Assembly: GCF_035984415.1 (NCBI RefSeq)
Contig: NZ_CP130720.1
Span: forward strand, 2,976,001 to 3,040,000
Reading direction: 5' to 3'
Length of the DNA: 64,000 nt
From: Streptomyces sp. NBC_01296
GTDB taxonomy: Bacteria > Actinomycetota > Actinomycetes > Streptomycetales > Streptomycetaceae
The notes under the pieces were generated by a model. That model was not told where the DNA came from. It was given only the letters and a program-made list of their open reading frames with translations, and did no database searches. The stretch's first letter is position 1; every line of letters starts with the position of its first letter. Made by a program: the position numbers and the translations under genes. Shown here piece by piece: positions 45,671 to 55,262 of this stretch.

Positions 45671-48448
45671 TTACTTCGGGCCGAAGGTGAGGACGAGCTG
45701 CGGAGCGGCGTCCGCTGCCGTCGACTCCATGGACCAGATCCACAGCGGGTCGGTGCCCGTGCTCGTCAGGGCCAGGCTGTAGCTGCTGCCCAGCACCGAG
45801 GAGAGCGCGGCGGTGTCCAGCGGGGTGCTCTGGACCGCCGAGCCGTCCGGCACGCTCGCGAACGAGCCGAGCGGCGTGGTGCCCAGGGTCGGCTTGTTGT
45901 TGAACGTCGTGCTCGCACCGCTCCAGGTGCCGGTGACCGGAACCACGGACACCTTGTCGGCCGTACCGGCGCTCGCCTGGGTCGACGTCTTGATCTGGAG
46001 TGCGGCGGACTTCAGGACCTGCCCGGCCGGCGCGGCCGGCAGGTTGAAGCGCAGGTACGTCTCGTACGCCGAGGTGCCGCGGACCGCCAGCGAGGTGGTC
46101 GCGCCGTTGGCCGCGCTCGGGGCGCCCTGGTTGATGTAGGTGTCCTCGGTCGCGGAGACCTTGGAGACCGTGTCGGAGGGCGCCTTGGCCAGGTCGTAGT
46201 GGTTCTTGGCCTGGGCCGCGGTGAGCGCCTTCGGGTAGACGGCCGTCTCGTCGATCTGGCCGGCGAAGAAGTTGCTCGTCGGCTTGGTCGGCACGCCGCC
46301 GAGGTTGTCGCCGCCGACGTGCCAGAAGCCCTCGTACGAGATGGAGCTGGTGACGTTCAGCGTGCCCTTGCTCTGGCCGTCGACGATCAGCTCCATGCCG
46401 CCCGGACCCTGGGTCCCGACGACGTGGTGCCACTTGTTGTCGTTGTACGTGTCGAACAGACCGGTGGAGACGGTGCGGTTCGAGCCGTTGTAGACGCCGA
46501 AGACCAGACGACCGGTGTTGGTCATGTAGATCTGCTTGTCGTACGTACCGCTGTTGCGCGCGGTGTTGTTGCCGAAGCCGATCAGCTTGCCGCCGCGCGT
46601 GGTGTTCGTCTTGAACCAGGTCTCGACCGAGAAGGCGCTGCCCACGGTCTGGCGGTGGTCGCTGTACACCTGCTGGCTGGTGCCGTTGAAGCCCATCGCC
46701 GTGCTGGCGCCGCTGATCGCGCCGGGCGTCTGGCGCAGGGCCGGGGCGTTGAGCTGGATGCCGCTGGTGTTGCCGCTCTCGGAGGAGTCGGCGACGTACG
46801 GGCTGACGGTGTCGTCGTAGCGCCAGTACAGGTTGGCGCCGTCGGCGCGGACCTGGTTCGGGTACGACTGCACCGAGCTCGGGACCGTGACCGAGGCCGT
46901 GGCCGACAGGGCGCTGGTGTTGCCCGCCGCGTCGGTGGCCGTCACGCGGTAGGTGTACGACTGGCCGGCCTTGACCGTGGTGTCGTTCCAGGCGGCCTGC
47001 GGGCGCTCCCACTCGAGGGACTCGGCGGCGACCGTGGCGATCGGGCTGGCGGAGCCGTTGCGGTAGATCCGGTACGTCAGCTTGCTGTCGTCCGCGTCGT
47101 AGCTGGTGCGCCAGCGGACCTGGGCCTCGCCGGGCTTGACGCTGCCGGCGCTCGCGACCGGGGTCGTCGGGGCGCCGACGTCGCCGGTGGAGGCGAAACG
47201 GGTGAGCGCCTGCTGCGGCTTGCCGTTGATGGCGGTGAACTCACCTCCGGCCCACATGTACTTGACGTCGCCCTTCTCGGCGATGGTCATCGCGCGCGGG
47301 CCGATGCCCTCGCCGAGGCCGTCGTTGGCGGTGGGGTGCCAGCCGAGCTTGCGCGGGCTGCGCACGAAACCGTCCACGGGCGCGGGGGAGGCGCCTTCGT
47401 AGTTGGTCAGCTGCGCGTTGAAGAAGTTCCGCTTGCCGTCGGGGAACTGTCCCTCGAGCGAGCAGTCGTGCGCGTGCGAGGAGCTGTAGAGCACACCGTC
47501 GTACGGGAGCACGGCCTGGGTCGCACCGAGGCAGCGGTCGCGCCACTTCTCGCTGAAGTCGCTCAGCTTGAGGCCGATGCGGCCGTCGAAGACGCCGCCG
47601 CCGGAGCCCTCGTTGCCGGTGTAGAAGCCGGTCGAGTCGGTGGCGATGTCCTTGACCACGGAGTTCGACGGGATGTTGCTGTACGTCTTGGCGACCGCGC
47701 CCGTGGTGGCGTTCACGACGGCCAGGGCGTGCGTGTTGGAGCCGTTGACCGAGAAGAAGTCACCGCCCAGGAGCACGTTCTTGCCGTCCGGGGTGACCTC
47801 GACCGCGCGGCCGGGCTCGTCGGCGTTGGCGACGAAGGGCTTGAGCGCACCGGAGCCGGCGTCGACCGCGGCGAACCGCTCGCGGGTCTGGCCCTCGACA
47901 GTGCCGAAGTCGCCGGCCGCGTACAGGGTGTCGTCCGTGACGGCGAGGTCGCGAACGGTGGCGGGGAAGCCCGGGTGGAAGGCGGCCTTGGGGGTGCAGC
48001 TCTCGATGTCGATCGCGGCGAGGCTCGAGACCGGGGTGCCGTTGACGGCGCCGAAGTAGCCGCCCGCGTACAGGGTCTTCTTGTCCTTGGAGACTGCCAG
48101 CGCCCGCACGGTCGCGCTGCCGTCGCCGATGGTGAAGGCGAGCTTGCACGAGGTCGGCTTGCCCGTCGCGGCGTCGAGCGCCACGAAGTTCACGGCTTCC
48201 TGCTCTGCGCCGCCGGTGCCGTCGGGCGGACGGACGGCCGAGAAGGTGCCGCCCGCGAAGACGGTGCCGTTCGCCTGGGCCATCGCAAAGACGATGCCGT
48301 TCGGCTGCCAGGTGGGCAGTTCGTCGGCGGTGAATGCCACGGGAGGCGTGATGGCGGACGCCTCGGGCATCAGCACCAGCCCTATGCCGGTGCCGGCGCC
48401 GGCCAGTGACAGGACGAGGGCAGCAGTCAGCCCTCTGGATCTACGCAT
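45671..48448 (-). CDS. Large secreted propeller/FN3/LamG/DNRLRE protein
   Basis: An exported protein of 925 residues from the ATG at 48448 (MRRSRGLTAALVLSLAG, cleaved near SAITPP). Residues about 35-415 form a repeat series of the delta-60 or propeller kind (GTVFAGGTFSAV, KTLYAGGYFGAVNG, DTLYAAGDFGTVEG, KNVLLGGDFFSVNG). A fibronectin type III domain is at about 420-520, a LamG/concanavalin-like lectin domain at about 530-750 (FSVETWFKTNTTRGGKLIGFG, WHHVVGTQGPGGMELIVDG, FFAGQIDETAVYPKALTAAQ), and a DNRLRE domain at the end (EDTYINQGAPSAANGATTSL). All four parts bind or display; no catalytic site is seen. It lies amid exopolysaccharide genes and may bind the polymer. Confidence 0.85.
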   Translation of the reverse strand: MRRSRGLTAALVLSLAGAGTGIGLVLMPEASAITPPVAFTADELPTWQPNGIVFAMAQANGTVFAGGTFSAVRPPDGTGGAEQEAVNFVALDAATGKPTSCKLAFTIGDGSATVRALAVSKDKKTLYAGGYFGAVNGTPVSSLAAIDIESCTPKAAFHPGFPATVRDLAVTDDTLYAAGDFGTVEGQTRERFAAVDAGSGALKPFVANADEPGRAVEVTPDGKNVLLGGDFFSVNGSNTHALAVVNATTGAVAKTYSNIPSNSVVKDIATDSTGFYTGNEGSGGGVFDGRIGLKLSDFSEKWRDRCLGATQAVLPYDGVLYSSSHAHDCSLEGQFPDGKRNFFNAQLTNYEGASPAPVDGFVRSPRKLGWHPTANDGLGEGIGPRAMTIAEKGDVKYMWAGGEFTAINGKPQQALTRFASTGDVGAPTTPVASAGSVKPGEAQVRWRTSYDADDSKLTYRIYRNGSASPIATVAAESLEWERPQAAWNDTTVKAGQSYTYRVTATDAAGNTSALSATASVTVPSSVQSYPNQVRADGANLYWRYDDTVSPYVADSSESGNTSGIQLNAPALRQTPGAISGASTAMGFNGTSQQVYSDHRQTVGSAFSVETWFKTNTTRGGKLIGFGNNTARNSGTYDKQIYMTNTGRLVFGVYNGSNRTVSTGLFDTYNDNKWHHVVGTQGPGGMELIVDGQSKGTLNVTSSISYEGFWHVGGDNLGGVPTKPTSNFFAGQIDETAVYPKALTAAQAKNHYDLAKAPSDTVSKVSATEDTYINQGAPSAANGATTSLAVRGTSAYETYLRFNLPAAPAGQVLKSAALQIKTSTQASAGTADKVSVVPVTGTWSGASTTFNNKPTLGTTPLGSFASVPDGSAVQSTPLDTAALSSVLGSSYSLALTSTGTDPLWIWSMESTAADAAPQLVLTFGPK

Positions 48449-48693
48449 GAGCCCCCCAGGGCAATCGCCCGGTTTGATGGCTTGAACTATCCGAACAGCC
48501 ATATGTACTGGCGCAGACTAGGGCTCGTGCGAGGACCTGGTCACCTCCCTTGACCCATTGCATACCAACTTGGAATGAACGGTTCAGGTTGGAGGGCGCA
48601 CAGCGGACATACGGCAGGTTTGCCCCGGCCTCACCCACCGATACCAGTGGAGATGACCGGGACACGGCAAATCGTAGGGGAAATATAAGGCCG

Positions 48694-49707
48694 TCAGCGG
48701 TCGATACGGACCGTCACGCCCGCCAACTGGTCCTCGACCTGCCGGATATCGGCGTCGACCATGATGCGCGCCAACTCGGCCACCAACACCGTCGGCTTCC
48801 AGCCAAGCAGTTCATTGGCCTTGGAGGCGTCGCCGATGAGGGCGTCGACCTCGCTCGGGCGCTCGTACTTGGGGTCGTAGCGCACGTGCTCGGCCCAGTC
48901 GAGGCCCGCGTGTTCGAAGGACGACTCGACGAACTCGCGGACCGTGGCGGCCACGCCCGTGGCGACGACGTAGTCGGTCGGCTCGTCCTGCTGGAGCATC
49001 CGCCACATGGCGTCCACGTACTCGGGGGCGTAGCCCCAGTCGCGGACCGCGTCGAGGTTGCCGAGGTAGAGGTGCTCCTGCAGGCCGGCCTTGATGCGGG
49101 CGACCGCGCGGGTGATCTTGCGGGTCACGAAGGTCTCGCCGCGGCGCGGGGACTCGTGGTTGAAGAGGATCCCGTTGACGGCGAACATGTCGTACGCCTC
49201 GCGGTAGTTCACCGTGGTCCAGTACGCGAAGACCTTGGCGGCGCCGTACGGGCTGCGCGGGTGGAACGGGGTCTTCTCGTTCTGCGGGGGCGGGGTGGCC
49301 CCGAACATCTCCGAGGACGAGGCCTGGTAGATGCGGGTGTCCACACCGCTGGCCCGGATCGCCTCCAGGAGGCGCAGGGCGCCGAGGCCGGTCACGTCGC
49401 CGGTGTAGAGGGGGGCGTCGAAGGACACCCGCACATGCGACTGGGCGCCGAGGTTGTAGACCTCGTCGGGCTTGATCTCGCGGAGCAGGTTCACGAGCGC
49501 CACGCCGTCGGAGAGGTCGGCGTGGTGCAGGACGAAGGACCGGTTGGCGGTCTGCGGGTCCTGGTAGATGTGGTCGATGCGCTCGGTGTTGAAGCTGGAG
49601 GACCGCCGCACGAGGCCGTGCACCGTGTAGCCCTTGGAGAGCAGCAGCTCGGAGAGGTAGGAGCCGTCCTGCCCGGTGACGCCGGTTATCAGTGCGGTCT
49701 TGCCCAT
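48694..49707 (-). CDS. gmd: GDP-mannose 4,6-dehydratase
   Basis: It converts GDP-D-mannose to GDP-4-keto-6-deoxymannose, the first step to GDP-L-fucose. The 337 residues from the ATG at 49707 are of normal length. The NADP Rossmann loop is [21 protein letters not shown] with [13 protein letters not shown]. The catalytic residues are in QASSSEMFG and [12 protein letters not shown] (Tyr and Lys). The upstream frame is GC-rich non-coding. It is divergent from fcl, 338 bases away, rather than in one operon with it. Confidence 0.96.
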   Translation of the reverse strand: MGKTALITGVTGQDGSYLSELLLSKGYTVHGLVRRSSSFNTERIDHIYQDPQTANRSFVLHHADLSDGVALVNLLREIKPDEVYNLGAQSHVRVSFDAPLYTGDVTGLGALRLLEAIRASGVDTRIYQASSSEMFGATPPPQNEKTPFHPRSPYGAAKVFAYWTTVNYREAYDMFAVNGILFNHESPRRGETFVTRKITRAVARIKAGLQEHLYLGNLDAVRDWGYAPEYVDAMWRMLQQDEPTDYVVATGVAATVREFVESSFEHAGLDWAEHVRYDPKYERPSEVDALIGDASKANELLGWKPTVLVAELARIMVDADIRQVEDQLAGVTVRIDR

Positions 49708-50045
49708 GTGGGTCCCCCTGGGGGTCGTATCGGTCTGTTCTGGTGAGGCAGGGCCTCGGGGGCGGCGGTGCGGCCCGCCGGTGGGGCCGTACCTCGCGGG
49801 TGACGGGCCCCCGCCCGCCCGGCCGCCGCCGTGCCCCGGTTTTCGCGCCGGACCTGACGGCGCGCGTACGGCCGCGGGGCCCAAGGGGCTGGATGCGTAC
49901 CGTACACGGCATTCCCCCGCCCCCTTCGGGCGGATTGCGCCTGCCGGACCGAGCCGGCGCAGGCCCGGGCGCGCCGGGCCGGCGGCCGGCGGCGGGGTCG
50001 GACCTCGTCTGCTGCCCGCGGCGGCGGACTGGCATCATCGGCGGT
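49708..50045. promoter_or_regulatory. Divergent gmd/fcl intergenic region
   Basis: It is 338 bases with no convincing gene. GC is extreme (near 49740-50000), and several frames run through by chance. It must carry promoters for gmd and fcl. I see GC-rich inverted segments (for example CCGGGCGCGCC near 49965) but no clear operator. Confidence 0.5.
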
Positions 50046-50990
50046 ATGACAAGTTCGCTGCCGCTCCTGCCCCCGAACGCCCGGGTCTTCGTCGCGGGCC
50101 ACCGCGGCCTCGTGGGGTCCGCGGTCGCCCGCCGGCTCACCGCCGACGGCCACGAGGTGCTCACCCGGGGCCGCGCCGACCTCGACCTGCGCGATGCCGC
50201 CGCCACGGAGACGTACCTGAACGACGTGCGCCCCGACGCCGTCGTGCTGGCCGCCGCCAAGGTCGGCGGGATCATGGCCAACAGCACCTACCCGGTGCAG
50301 TTCCTCGAGGACAACCTCAAGATCCAGCTGAGCGTCATCGGCGGCGCGCACGCCGCCGGGGTCGGCCGCCTGCTGTTCCTGGGCTCCTCGTGCATCTACC
50401 CGAAGCTCGCCCCGCAGCCCATCAGCGAGGACGCCCTGCTGACGGGCCCGCTCGAGCCGACCAACGAGGCGTACGCCCTGGCGAAGATCGCCGGCATCGT
50501 CCAGGTCCAGTCGTACCGCAAGCAGTACGGGGCCTCGTACATCTCGGCGATGCCCACGAACCTCTACGGGCCGGGCGACAACTTCGACCTCGAGACCTCG
50601 CACGTGCTGCCCGCCCTGATCCGGCGCTTCCACGAGGCCGCCGCCGAGGGGCGCGACGAGGTCACCCTGTGGGGCAGCGGAACCCCGCGCCGGGAGTTCC
50701 TGCACGTGGACGACCTGGCGGCCGCCTGCGCGGTGCTGTTGGGCAGCTACGACGGCGACGAGCCGGTCAACATCGGGTGCGGCGAGGACCTCACCATCAA
50801 GGCCCTCGCCGAGACCGTCGCCGAGGTGACCGGCTTCCGCGGCCGACTCGTCTGGGACACGTCCAAGCCGGACGGCACGCCGCGCAAGCTCCTGGACGTC
50901 ACCCGCCTGACCTCGCTCGGCTGGAAGCCGGAGATCGGGCTGCGGGACGGCATCGCCGCCACCTACCGGTGGTGGCGCGAGCAGGGCTGA
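50046..50990 (+). CDS. fcl: GDP-L-fucose synthase (epimerase/reductase)
   Basis: It converts GDP-4-keto-6-deoxymannose to GDP-L-fucose with NADPH, the second step of the pathway. The 314 residues include RVFVAGHRGLVGSAVARRL, LAAAKVGGIMANSTYP, SSCIYPKLAPQPI (Ser and Cys of the site) and NEAYALAKIAG with the Tyr-x3-Lys pair. The HVLPALIRRFHEA and LWGSGTPRREFLHVDDLA segments are family signatures. The start is the ATG at 50046. It runs convergent with the priming transferase gene, 25 bases away. Confidence 0.96.
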   Translation: MTSSLPLLPPNARVFVAGHRGLVGSAVARRLTADGHEVLTRGRADLDLRDAAATETYLNDVRPDAVVLAAAKVGGIMANSTYPVQFLEDNLKIQLSVIGGAHAAGVGRLLFLGSSCIYPKLAPQPISEDALLTGPLEPTNEAYALAKIAGIVQVQSYRKQYGASYISAMPTNLYGPGDNFDLETSHVLPALIRRFHEAAAEGRDEVTLWGSGTPRREFLHVDDLAAACAVLLGSYDGDEPVNIGCGEDLTIKALAETVAEVTGFRGRLVWDTSKPDGTPRKLLDVTRLTSLGWKPEIGLRDGIAATYRWWREQG

Positions 50991-51015
50991 ACGCGACGGC
51001 ACGTGATGCGGCCCC

Positions 51016-52503
51016 TCAGTACGCTCCGCGACCGTCGACTACGGCGCGGAGAGTACGGCCCATGACGTCGACGTCGCTGGTGAAGGACCAGTTGTCCACG
51101 TACTGAAGGTCGAGCTGGATCGTCTCGTCCCAGGACAGGTCGGAGCGGCCGCTGATCTGCCACAGCCCGGTCATGCCCGGCCGCACGGTGAGCCGGCGCA
51201 GTTCGACCTCGTCGTACTGCGCCACCTCCTCCGGCAGCGGCGGGCGCGGGCCGACGAGCGACATGCGCCCGCTCAGCACGTTGAACAGCTGGGGCAGTTC
51301 GTCCATGGAGGTGCGGCGCAGCAGCCGGCCCACCCGGGTCACCCGGGGGTCGCGGCGGATCTTGAACATCAGGCCGTCGTTCTCGTTGGCCCCGGACAGC
51401 TCGTTCTTGAGCCGGTCCGCGTCCACGACCATGGTGCGGAACTTCCACATGACGAACGGGACCCCGTCGCGCCCGATGCGCCGCTGGCGGTAGAAGGCCG
51501 GGCCGCGGGAGCCGAGCCGTATCGCCAGGACGATGCCGAGGAAGACCGGGGACAGCAGCAGCAGCCCGAGCGCGGCCCCCGTGCGGTCGAGGACCGACTT
51601 GAGCAGGGTCTGGATGCCGCGGCTCACCGGAGGCGCCACCCGCAGCACGGCGAGCCCGCCCGCGGACAGGGTCTCCAGCCGCTTGACGGAGACCTCCACG
51701 AGGCCGGGGAAGACGGCGAGTTCCAGGCCCGCGTCGTGCAGCGCCCACGCGACCCTGCGCAGCCGCTCCCCCGTGATCCGCGCCCCCGGGGCGACCAGCA
51801 CGAGGTCGGCGTGGTGGCTGCGGACGGCGCCGAGCACCGCGGCGGAGTCCGCGTTCGGGGCCTCGGGCGCGGCCGCGTCGAGCCGGGCCGCGACGGGCAC
51901 CCCGCCCTCGAGCGGGCCGGCGCCGACCGGCACCACGCCGACGACGACGTACGGATGGTCGGTGCGCGCGGCCAGGTGCTCGATGACGGACTCGGCCGCG
52001 CCGGGCTCGCCGACCACCAGGACCCGGCTGACGGCGTGCGCCTCGCGGCGGGCCGCCGAGAGGTGGCGGTAGGTCAGCTTGTGGCAGGCCACGGTGATGA
52101 GCAGGGCGGGCAGCAGGGCTCCCAGCGCGGACAGCCGGGGGGTGCTCTCACCGGTCACCACGCGGGCCACAGCCAGGACACCGATCAGAATCAGCCAGTC
52201 GTGTACGACGGGCAGCACACCGCGCGATTCTCCGAGCACGCGGGCCGCGTACCGCCGGCGCACCGCCTGCACACCGGTCCAGGCCAGGGCCGCGCCGAGG
52301 GCACAGTACACCGGCCGGACCTGCTGCGCCGCCTGGAAGACGAGCCCTACGGGGACCGCGGCGCCCAGGAAGTCGGCCGTGAGGGCGGCAGGCAGGTACC
52401 AACGGGCCTTGTCGCCGAGCCGCCTCGACGGGGCGGCCGCGCGCCGCGCCGAATCGGCGGCTCCTGCAGCCAGTCTTTGCGCAGGAAAATGGACATGCCT
52501 CAT
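51016..52503 (-). CDS. Priming glycosyl-phosphate transferase (WbaP/WcaJ type)
   Basis: It starts polymer synthesis by moving a sugar-1-phosphate from UDP- or GDP-sugar to undecaprenyl phosphate. The 495 residues start at the ATG at 52503 (MRHVHFPAQRL). Four N-terminal helices and a Rossmann-like segment (VSRVLVVGEPGAAESVIEHLA) come first. The catalytic domain starts near residue 300: one helix, then RIGRDGVPFVMWKFRTM, RVTRVGRLLRRTSMDELPQL, FNVLSGRMSLVGPRPPLPEE and VRPGMTGLWQISGRSDLSW. All family motifs are intact. The upstream frame in AT-richer DNA is non-coding. Confidence 0.93.
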   Translation of the reverse strand: MRHVHFPAQRLAAGAADSARRAAAPSRRLGDKARWYLPAALTADFLGAAVPVGLVFQAAQQVRPVYCALGAALAWTGVQAVRRRYAARVLGESRGVLPVVHDWLILIGVLAVARVVTGESTPRLSALGALLPALLITVACHKLTYRHLSAARREAHAVSRVLVVGEPGAAESVIEHLAARTDHPYVVVGVVPVGAGPLEGGVPVAARLDAAAPEAPNADSAAVLGAVRSHHADLVLVAPGARITGERLRRVAWALHDAGLELAVFPGLVEVSVKRLETLSAGGLAVLRVAPPVSRGIQTLLKSVLDRTGAALGLLLLSPVFLGIVLAIRLGSRGPAFYRQRRIGRDGVPFVMWKFRTMVVDADRLKNELSGANENDGLMFKIRRDPRVTRVGRLLRRTSMDELPQLFNVLSGRMSLVGPRPPLPEEVAQYDEVELRRLTVRPGMTGLWQISGRSDLSWDETIQLDLQYVDNWSFTSDVDVMGRTLRAVVDGRGAY

Positions 52504-52883
52504 GGGCCCCCCTGGCACGTGGTCTATGACAGTGGCGCGTGCCCATGGCTTCCCCAGGCAACGGACAACTGGCGCACCGGGAAACAGTACGACAAACACC
52601 CGTACGACAAATGCCGATTGCCCGAACGGGATCTCTTGTTGCGCAAGTGTTAGCAACCGGTACCAACCGTTCCAGATACCGGAGCCCCCCTTCGCACGCG
52701 AAGGTGAATGGTTCGGATACCGGATACGTCTCATCGGTCAACGAACCGTTTCCAGCCAACCTTTTGACGCGGCCCTGACATTGCAGCCCGCAGCTGGCAC
52801 TCTTCGATCCGTTCATCGCACCAGCCTGCTCTGCCCGGAGGCCCACCCAGCCGTCCGGAACCCCCTTGCAGAAGGAGTCTGCG
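52504..52883. promoter_or_regulatory. Divergent control region of the priming transferase and M4 protease genes
   Basis: A 380-base gap, richer in A+T than its flanks. It contains two exact direct repeats GTACGACAAA (52587-52596 and 52602-52611, 15 bp apart) and two near copies of AACCGTTTCCAG (52665-52675, lacking one T, and 52744-52755). No gene is visible. AGAAGGAG at the right end serves the protease. Confidence 0.55.
52587..52611. repeat. Direct repeat GTACGACAAA, putative activator site
   Basis: Two identical 10-bp copies start 15 bp apart, about 85-110 bases upstream of the priming transferase start. Direct rather than inverted copies on one DNA region suggest a regulator binding in tandem. 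Confidence 0.4.
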
Positions 52884-55154
52884 TTGAGTCCGACCCCCCA
52901 CAGGCGTGCCACCGCGGCCGGCGCGCTCGTTGCCGCCGCAGCGCTGCTCGCCGTCGGCATCCAGGCCGGCACCGCATCCGCCGACGCCACCGCGTCGCAG
53001 GCCCGCAACGCCGCTCAGCCCAACCCGGGCGCGGCAGCCGTCAATCTCAGCCCCTCCGAGCGTGCGACGCTCATAGCCGACGCCAACTCGACCACCGTCC
53101 AGGCGGCCAAGGCCCTCGGCCTCGGCGAGCAGGAGAAGCTGGTCGTCCGGGACGTCGTCAAGGACGCCGACGGCACCACGCACACCACGTACGAGCGCAC
53201 CTACGGCGGACTCCCCGTGCTCGGCGGCGACCTGACGGTCCATGCCAAGGCCGGCGTCACCAAGAGCATCACCAAGGCCACCAACCACGAGATCAAGGTT
53301 GCGGACACCACGGCCACGGTCACCCCGACCGCCGCCGAGGGCCAGGCCGTCTCCGCCGCGAACTCCGCGGGTTCCAAGGACGCCAAGGCCTCCAAGAACG
53401 CCCGCAAGGTGATCTGGGCCGCCGAAGGCGCCCCCGTCCTCGCCTACGAGACCGTCGTCAGCGGCCTCCAGGACGACGGCACCCCGAGCGAGCTGCACGT
53501 GGTCACCGACGCCAAGACCGGCGCGAAGATCACCCAGTGGCAGGCCATCGAGACCGGCACCGGCAACACCATGTACAGCGGCCAGGTCACGATGGGCACC
53601 TCGCAGTCGGGCAGCAACTACACGCTGACCGACGCGGGCCGCGGTGGCCACAAGACGTACGACCTCAACGGCGGCAGCTCCGGCACCGGCAGCCTCTTCA
53701 CCAACACGACCGACGTGTGGGGCAACGGCGCCGCGTCCAACCGGGCGACCGCCGGCGCGGACGCGCACTACGGCGCACAGCTGACCTGGGACTACTACAA
53801 GAACGTGCACGGCCGCAACGGTCTGCGCAACGACGGCGTGGCCCCGTACAGCCGGGTCCACTACGGCAACGCGTACGTGAACGCGTTCTGGGACGACTCC
53901 TGCTTCTGCATGACGTACGGCGACGGTACGAGCAACACGCACCCGCTGACGTCCATCGACGTGGCCGCCCACGAGATGACCCACGGCCTCACCTCGGTCA
54001 CCGGCAACATGACCTACAGCGGTGAGCCCGGCGGCCTGAACGAGGCGACCTCCGACATCATGGCGGCGGCCGTCGAGTTCTACGCCAACAACCCGCAGGA
54101 CGTCGGCGACTACCTGGTCGGCGAGAAGATCGACATCAACGGCGACGGCACCCCGCTGCGCTACATGGACAAGCCGAGCAAGGACGGCGGCTCCAAGGAC
54201 GCGTGGTACTCGGGCATCGGCGGCATCGACGTCCACTACTCCTCGGGCCCGGCCAACCACGTCTTCTACCTGATGTCCGAGGGCTCCGGTGCCAAGGTCA
54301 TCAACGGCGTCAGCTACAACTCGCCGACCTCGGACAACCTCCCGGTCACCGCGATCGGCCGCGACGCCGCCGCGAAGATCTGGTTCCGCGCGCTGACGGT
54401 GGGCTACTTCAAGTCGAACACCAACTACGCCGCCGCCCGTACCGCGACCCTCCAGGCCGCCGCCGACCTGTACGGCGCGAACTCGGTCACGTACAACAAC
54501 GTGGCCAACGCCTGGGCCGGCATCAACGTCGGAGCCCGGCCGCCGCAGTCCGGCGTCTCGGTCACCGCGATCCCGAACCAGACCACCCAGATCAACACCG
54601 CTGTGAGCCTTCAGGTCCAGGCGACCAGCACCAACCCGGGTGCGCTGAGCTACGCGGCGACCGGCCTGCCGGCCGGCCTGTCGATCAACTCCTCGACCGG
54701 TCTGATCTCGGGCACGGCGACCACCGCGGGCACGTCCAACGTGACCGTGACGGTGACCGACTCGGCGAGCAAGACGGGCACGGCGTCCTTCACCTGGACC
54801 GTCGGCACGTCCCAGCAGAACGTGTTCGAGAACACGAACGACTACCAGATCGCGGACAACGCGACCGTCGAGTCGCCGCTCGCCGTGACCCGCACGGGCA
54901 ACGCCCCGAGCACCCTCAAGGTGGACGTGAACATCGTCCACACCTACGTCGGTGACCTCCGGGTCGACCTGGTCGCCCCCGACGGCACCGTCTACAACCT
55001 GCGCAACCGCACCGGCGGCAGCGCGGACAACATCGTCCAGAGCTTCACCGTGAACGCCTCGTCCGAGGTGGCCCAGGGCACCTGGAAGCTCCGCGTGGCG
55101 GACCTCGCCAGCCTGGACACCGGCTACATCAACAGCTGGAAGCTCACCTTCTGA
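52884..55154 (+). CDS. Secreted M4 (thermolysin-type) metallopeptidase with Ig-like and P domains
   Basis: A zinc protease of 756 residues. The signal peptide reaches about ASADA; an FTP/PepSY propeptide follows to about residue 230. The catalytic domain has HEMTH at 363-367 and the third zinc ligand in GGLNEATSD (Glu387), exactly 20 residues after the second His as in thermolysin, and the later His in GGIDVHYSSGPANHVFYL. A putative Ig-like domain (LPAGLSINSSTGLISGTAT) and a proprotein-convertase P-domain (VESPLAVTRTGNAPSTLKV to the end) form the C-terminus. I use the TTG at 52884 because GGAG lies 7 bases before it; the upstream GTG/CTG options lack such a site. Confidence 0.93.
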   Translation: MSPTPHRRATAAGALVAAAALLAVGIQAGTASADATASQARNAAQPNPGAAAVNLSPSERATLIADANSTTVQAAKALGLGEQEKLVVRDVVKDADGTTHTTYERTYGGLPVLGGDLTVHAKAGVTKSITKATNHEIKVADTTATVTPTAAEGQAVSAANSAGSKDAKASKNARKVIWAAEGAPVLAYETVVSGLQDDGTPSELHVVTDAKTGAKITQWQAIETGTGNTMYSGQVTMGTSQSGSNYTLTDAGRGGHKTYDLNGGSSGTGSLFTNTTDVWGNGAASNRATAGADAHYGAQLTWDYYKNVHGRNGLRNDGVAPYSRVHYGNAYVNAFWDDSCFCMTYGDGTSNTHPLTSIDVAAHEMTHGLTSVTGNMTYSGEPGGLNEATSDIMAAAVEFYANNPQDVGDYLVGEKIDINGDGTPLRYMDKPSKDGGSKDAWYSGIGGIDVHYSSGPANHVFYLMSEGSGAKVINGVSYNSPTSDNLPVTAIGRDAAAKIWFRALTVGYFKSNTNYAAARTATLQAAADLYGANSVTYNNVANAWAGINVGARPPQSGVSVTAIPNQTTQINTAVSLQVQATSTNPGALSYAATGLPAGLSINSSTGLISGTATTAGTSNVTVTVTDSASKTGTASFTWTVGTSQQNVFENTNDYQIADNATVESPLAVTRTGNAPSTLKVDVNIVHTYVGDLRVDLVAPDGTVYNLRNRTGGSADNIVQSFTVNASSEVAQGTWKLRVADLASLDTGYINSWKLTF

Positions 55155-55201
55155 CCCCACCGGGGCAGGTGAAGCCAAGCGGCTGACCCCATGAAAACGC
55201 G

Positions 55202-55234
55202 GGGCCGCCCGGGAGAGACCCTCCCGGGCGGCCC
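55202..55234. terminator. Bidirectional terminator between convergent genes
   Basis: GGGCCGCCCGGGAG (55202-55215) pairs perfectly with CTCCCGGGCGGCCC (55221-55234) over AGACC. Confidence 0.78.
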
Positions 55235-55262
55235 TGTTCCATGTGCTCATCGGGTCCGAAGG

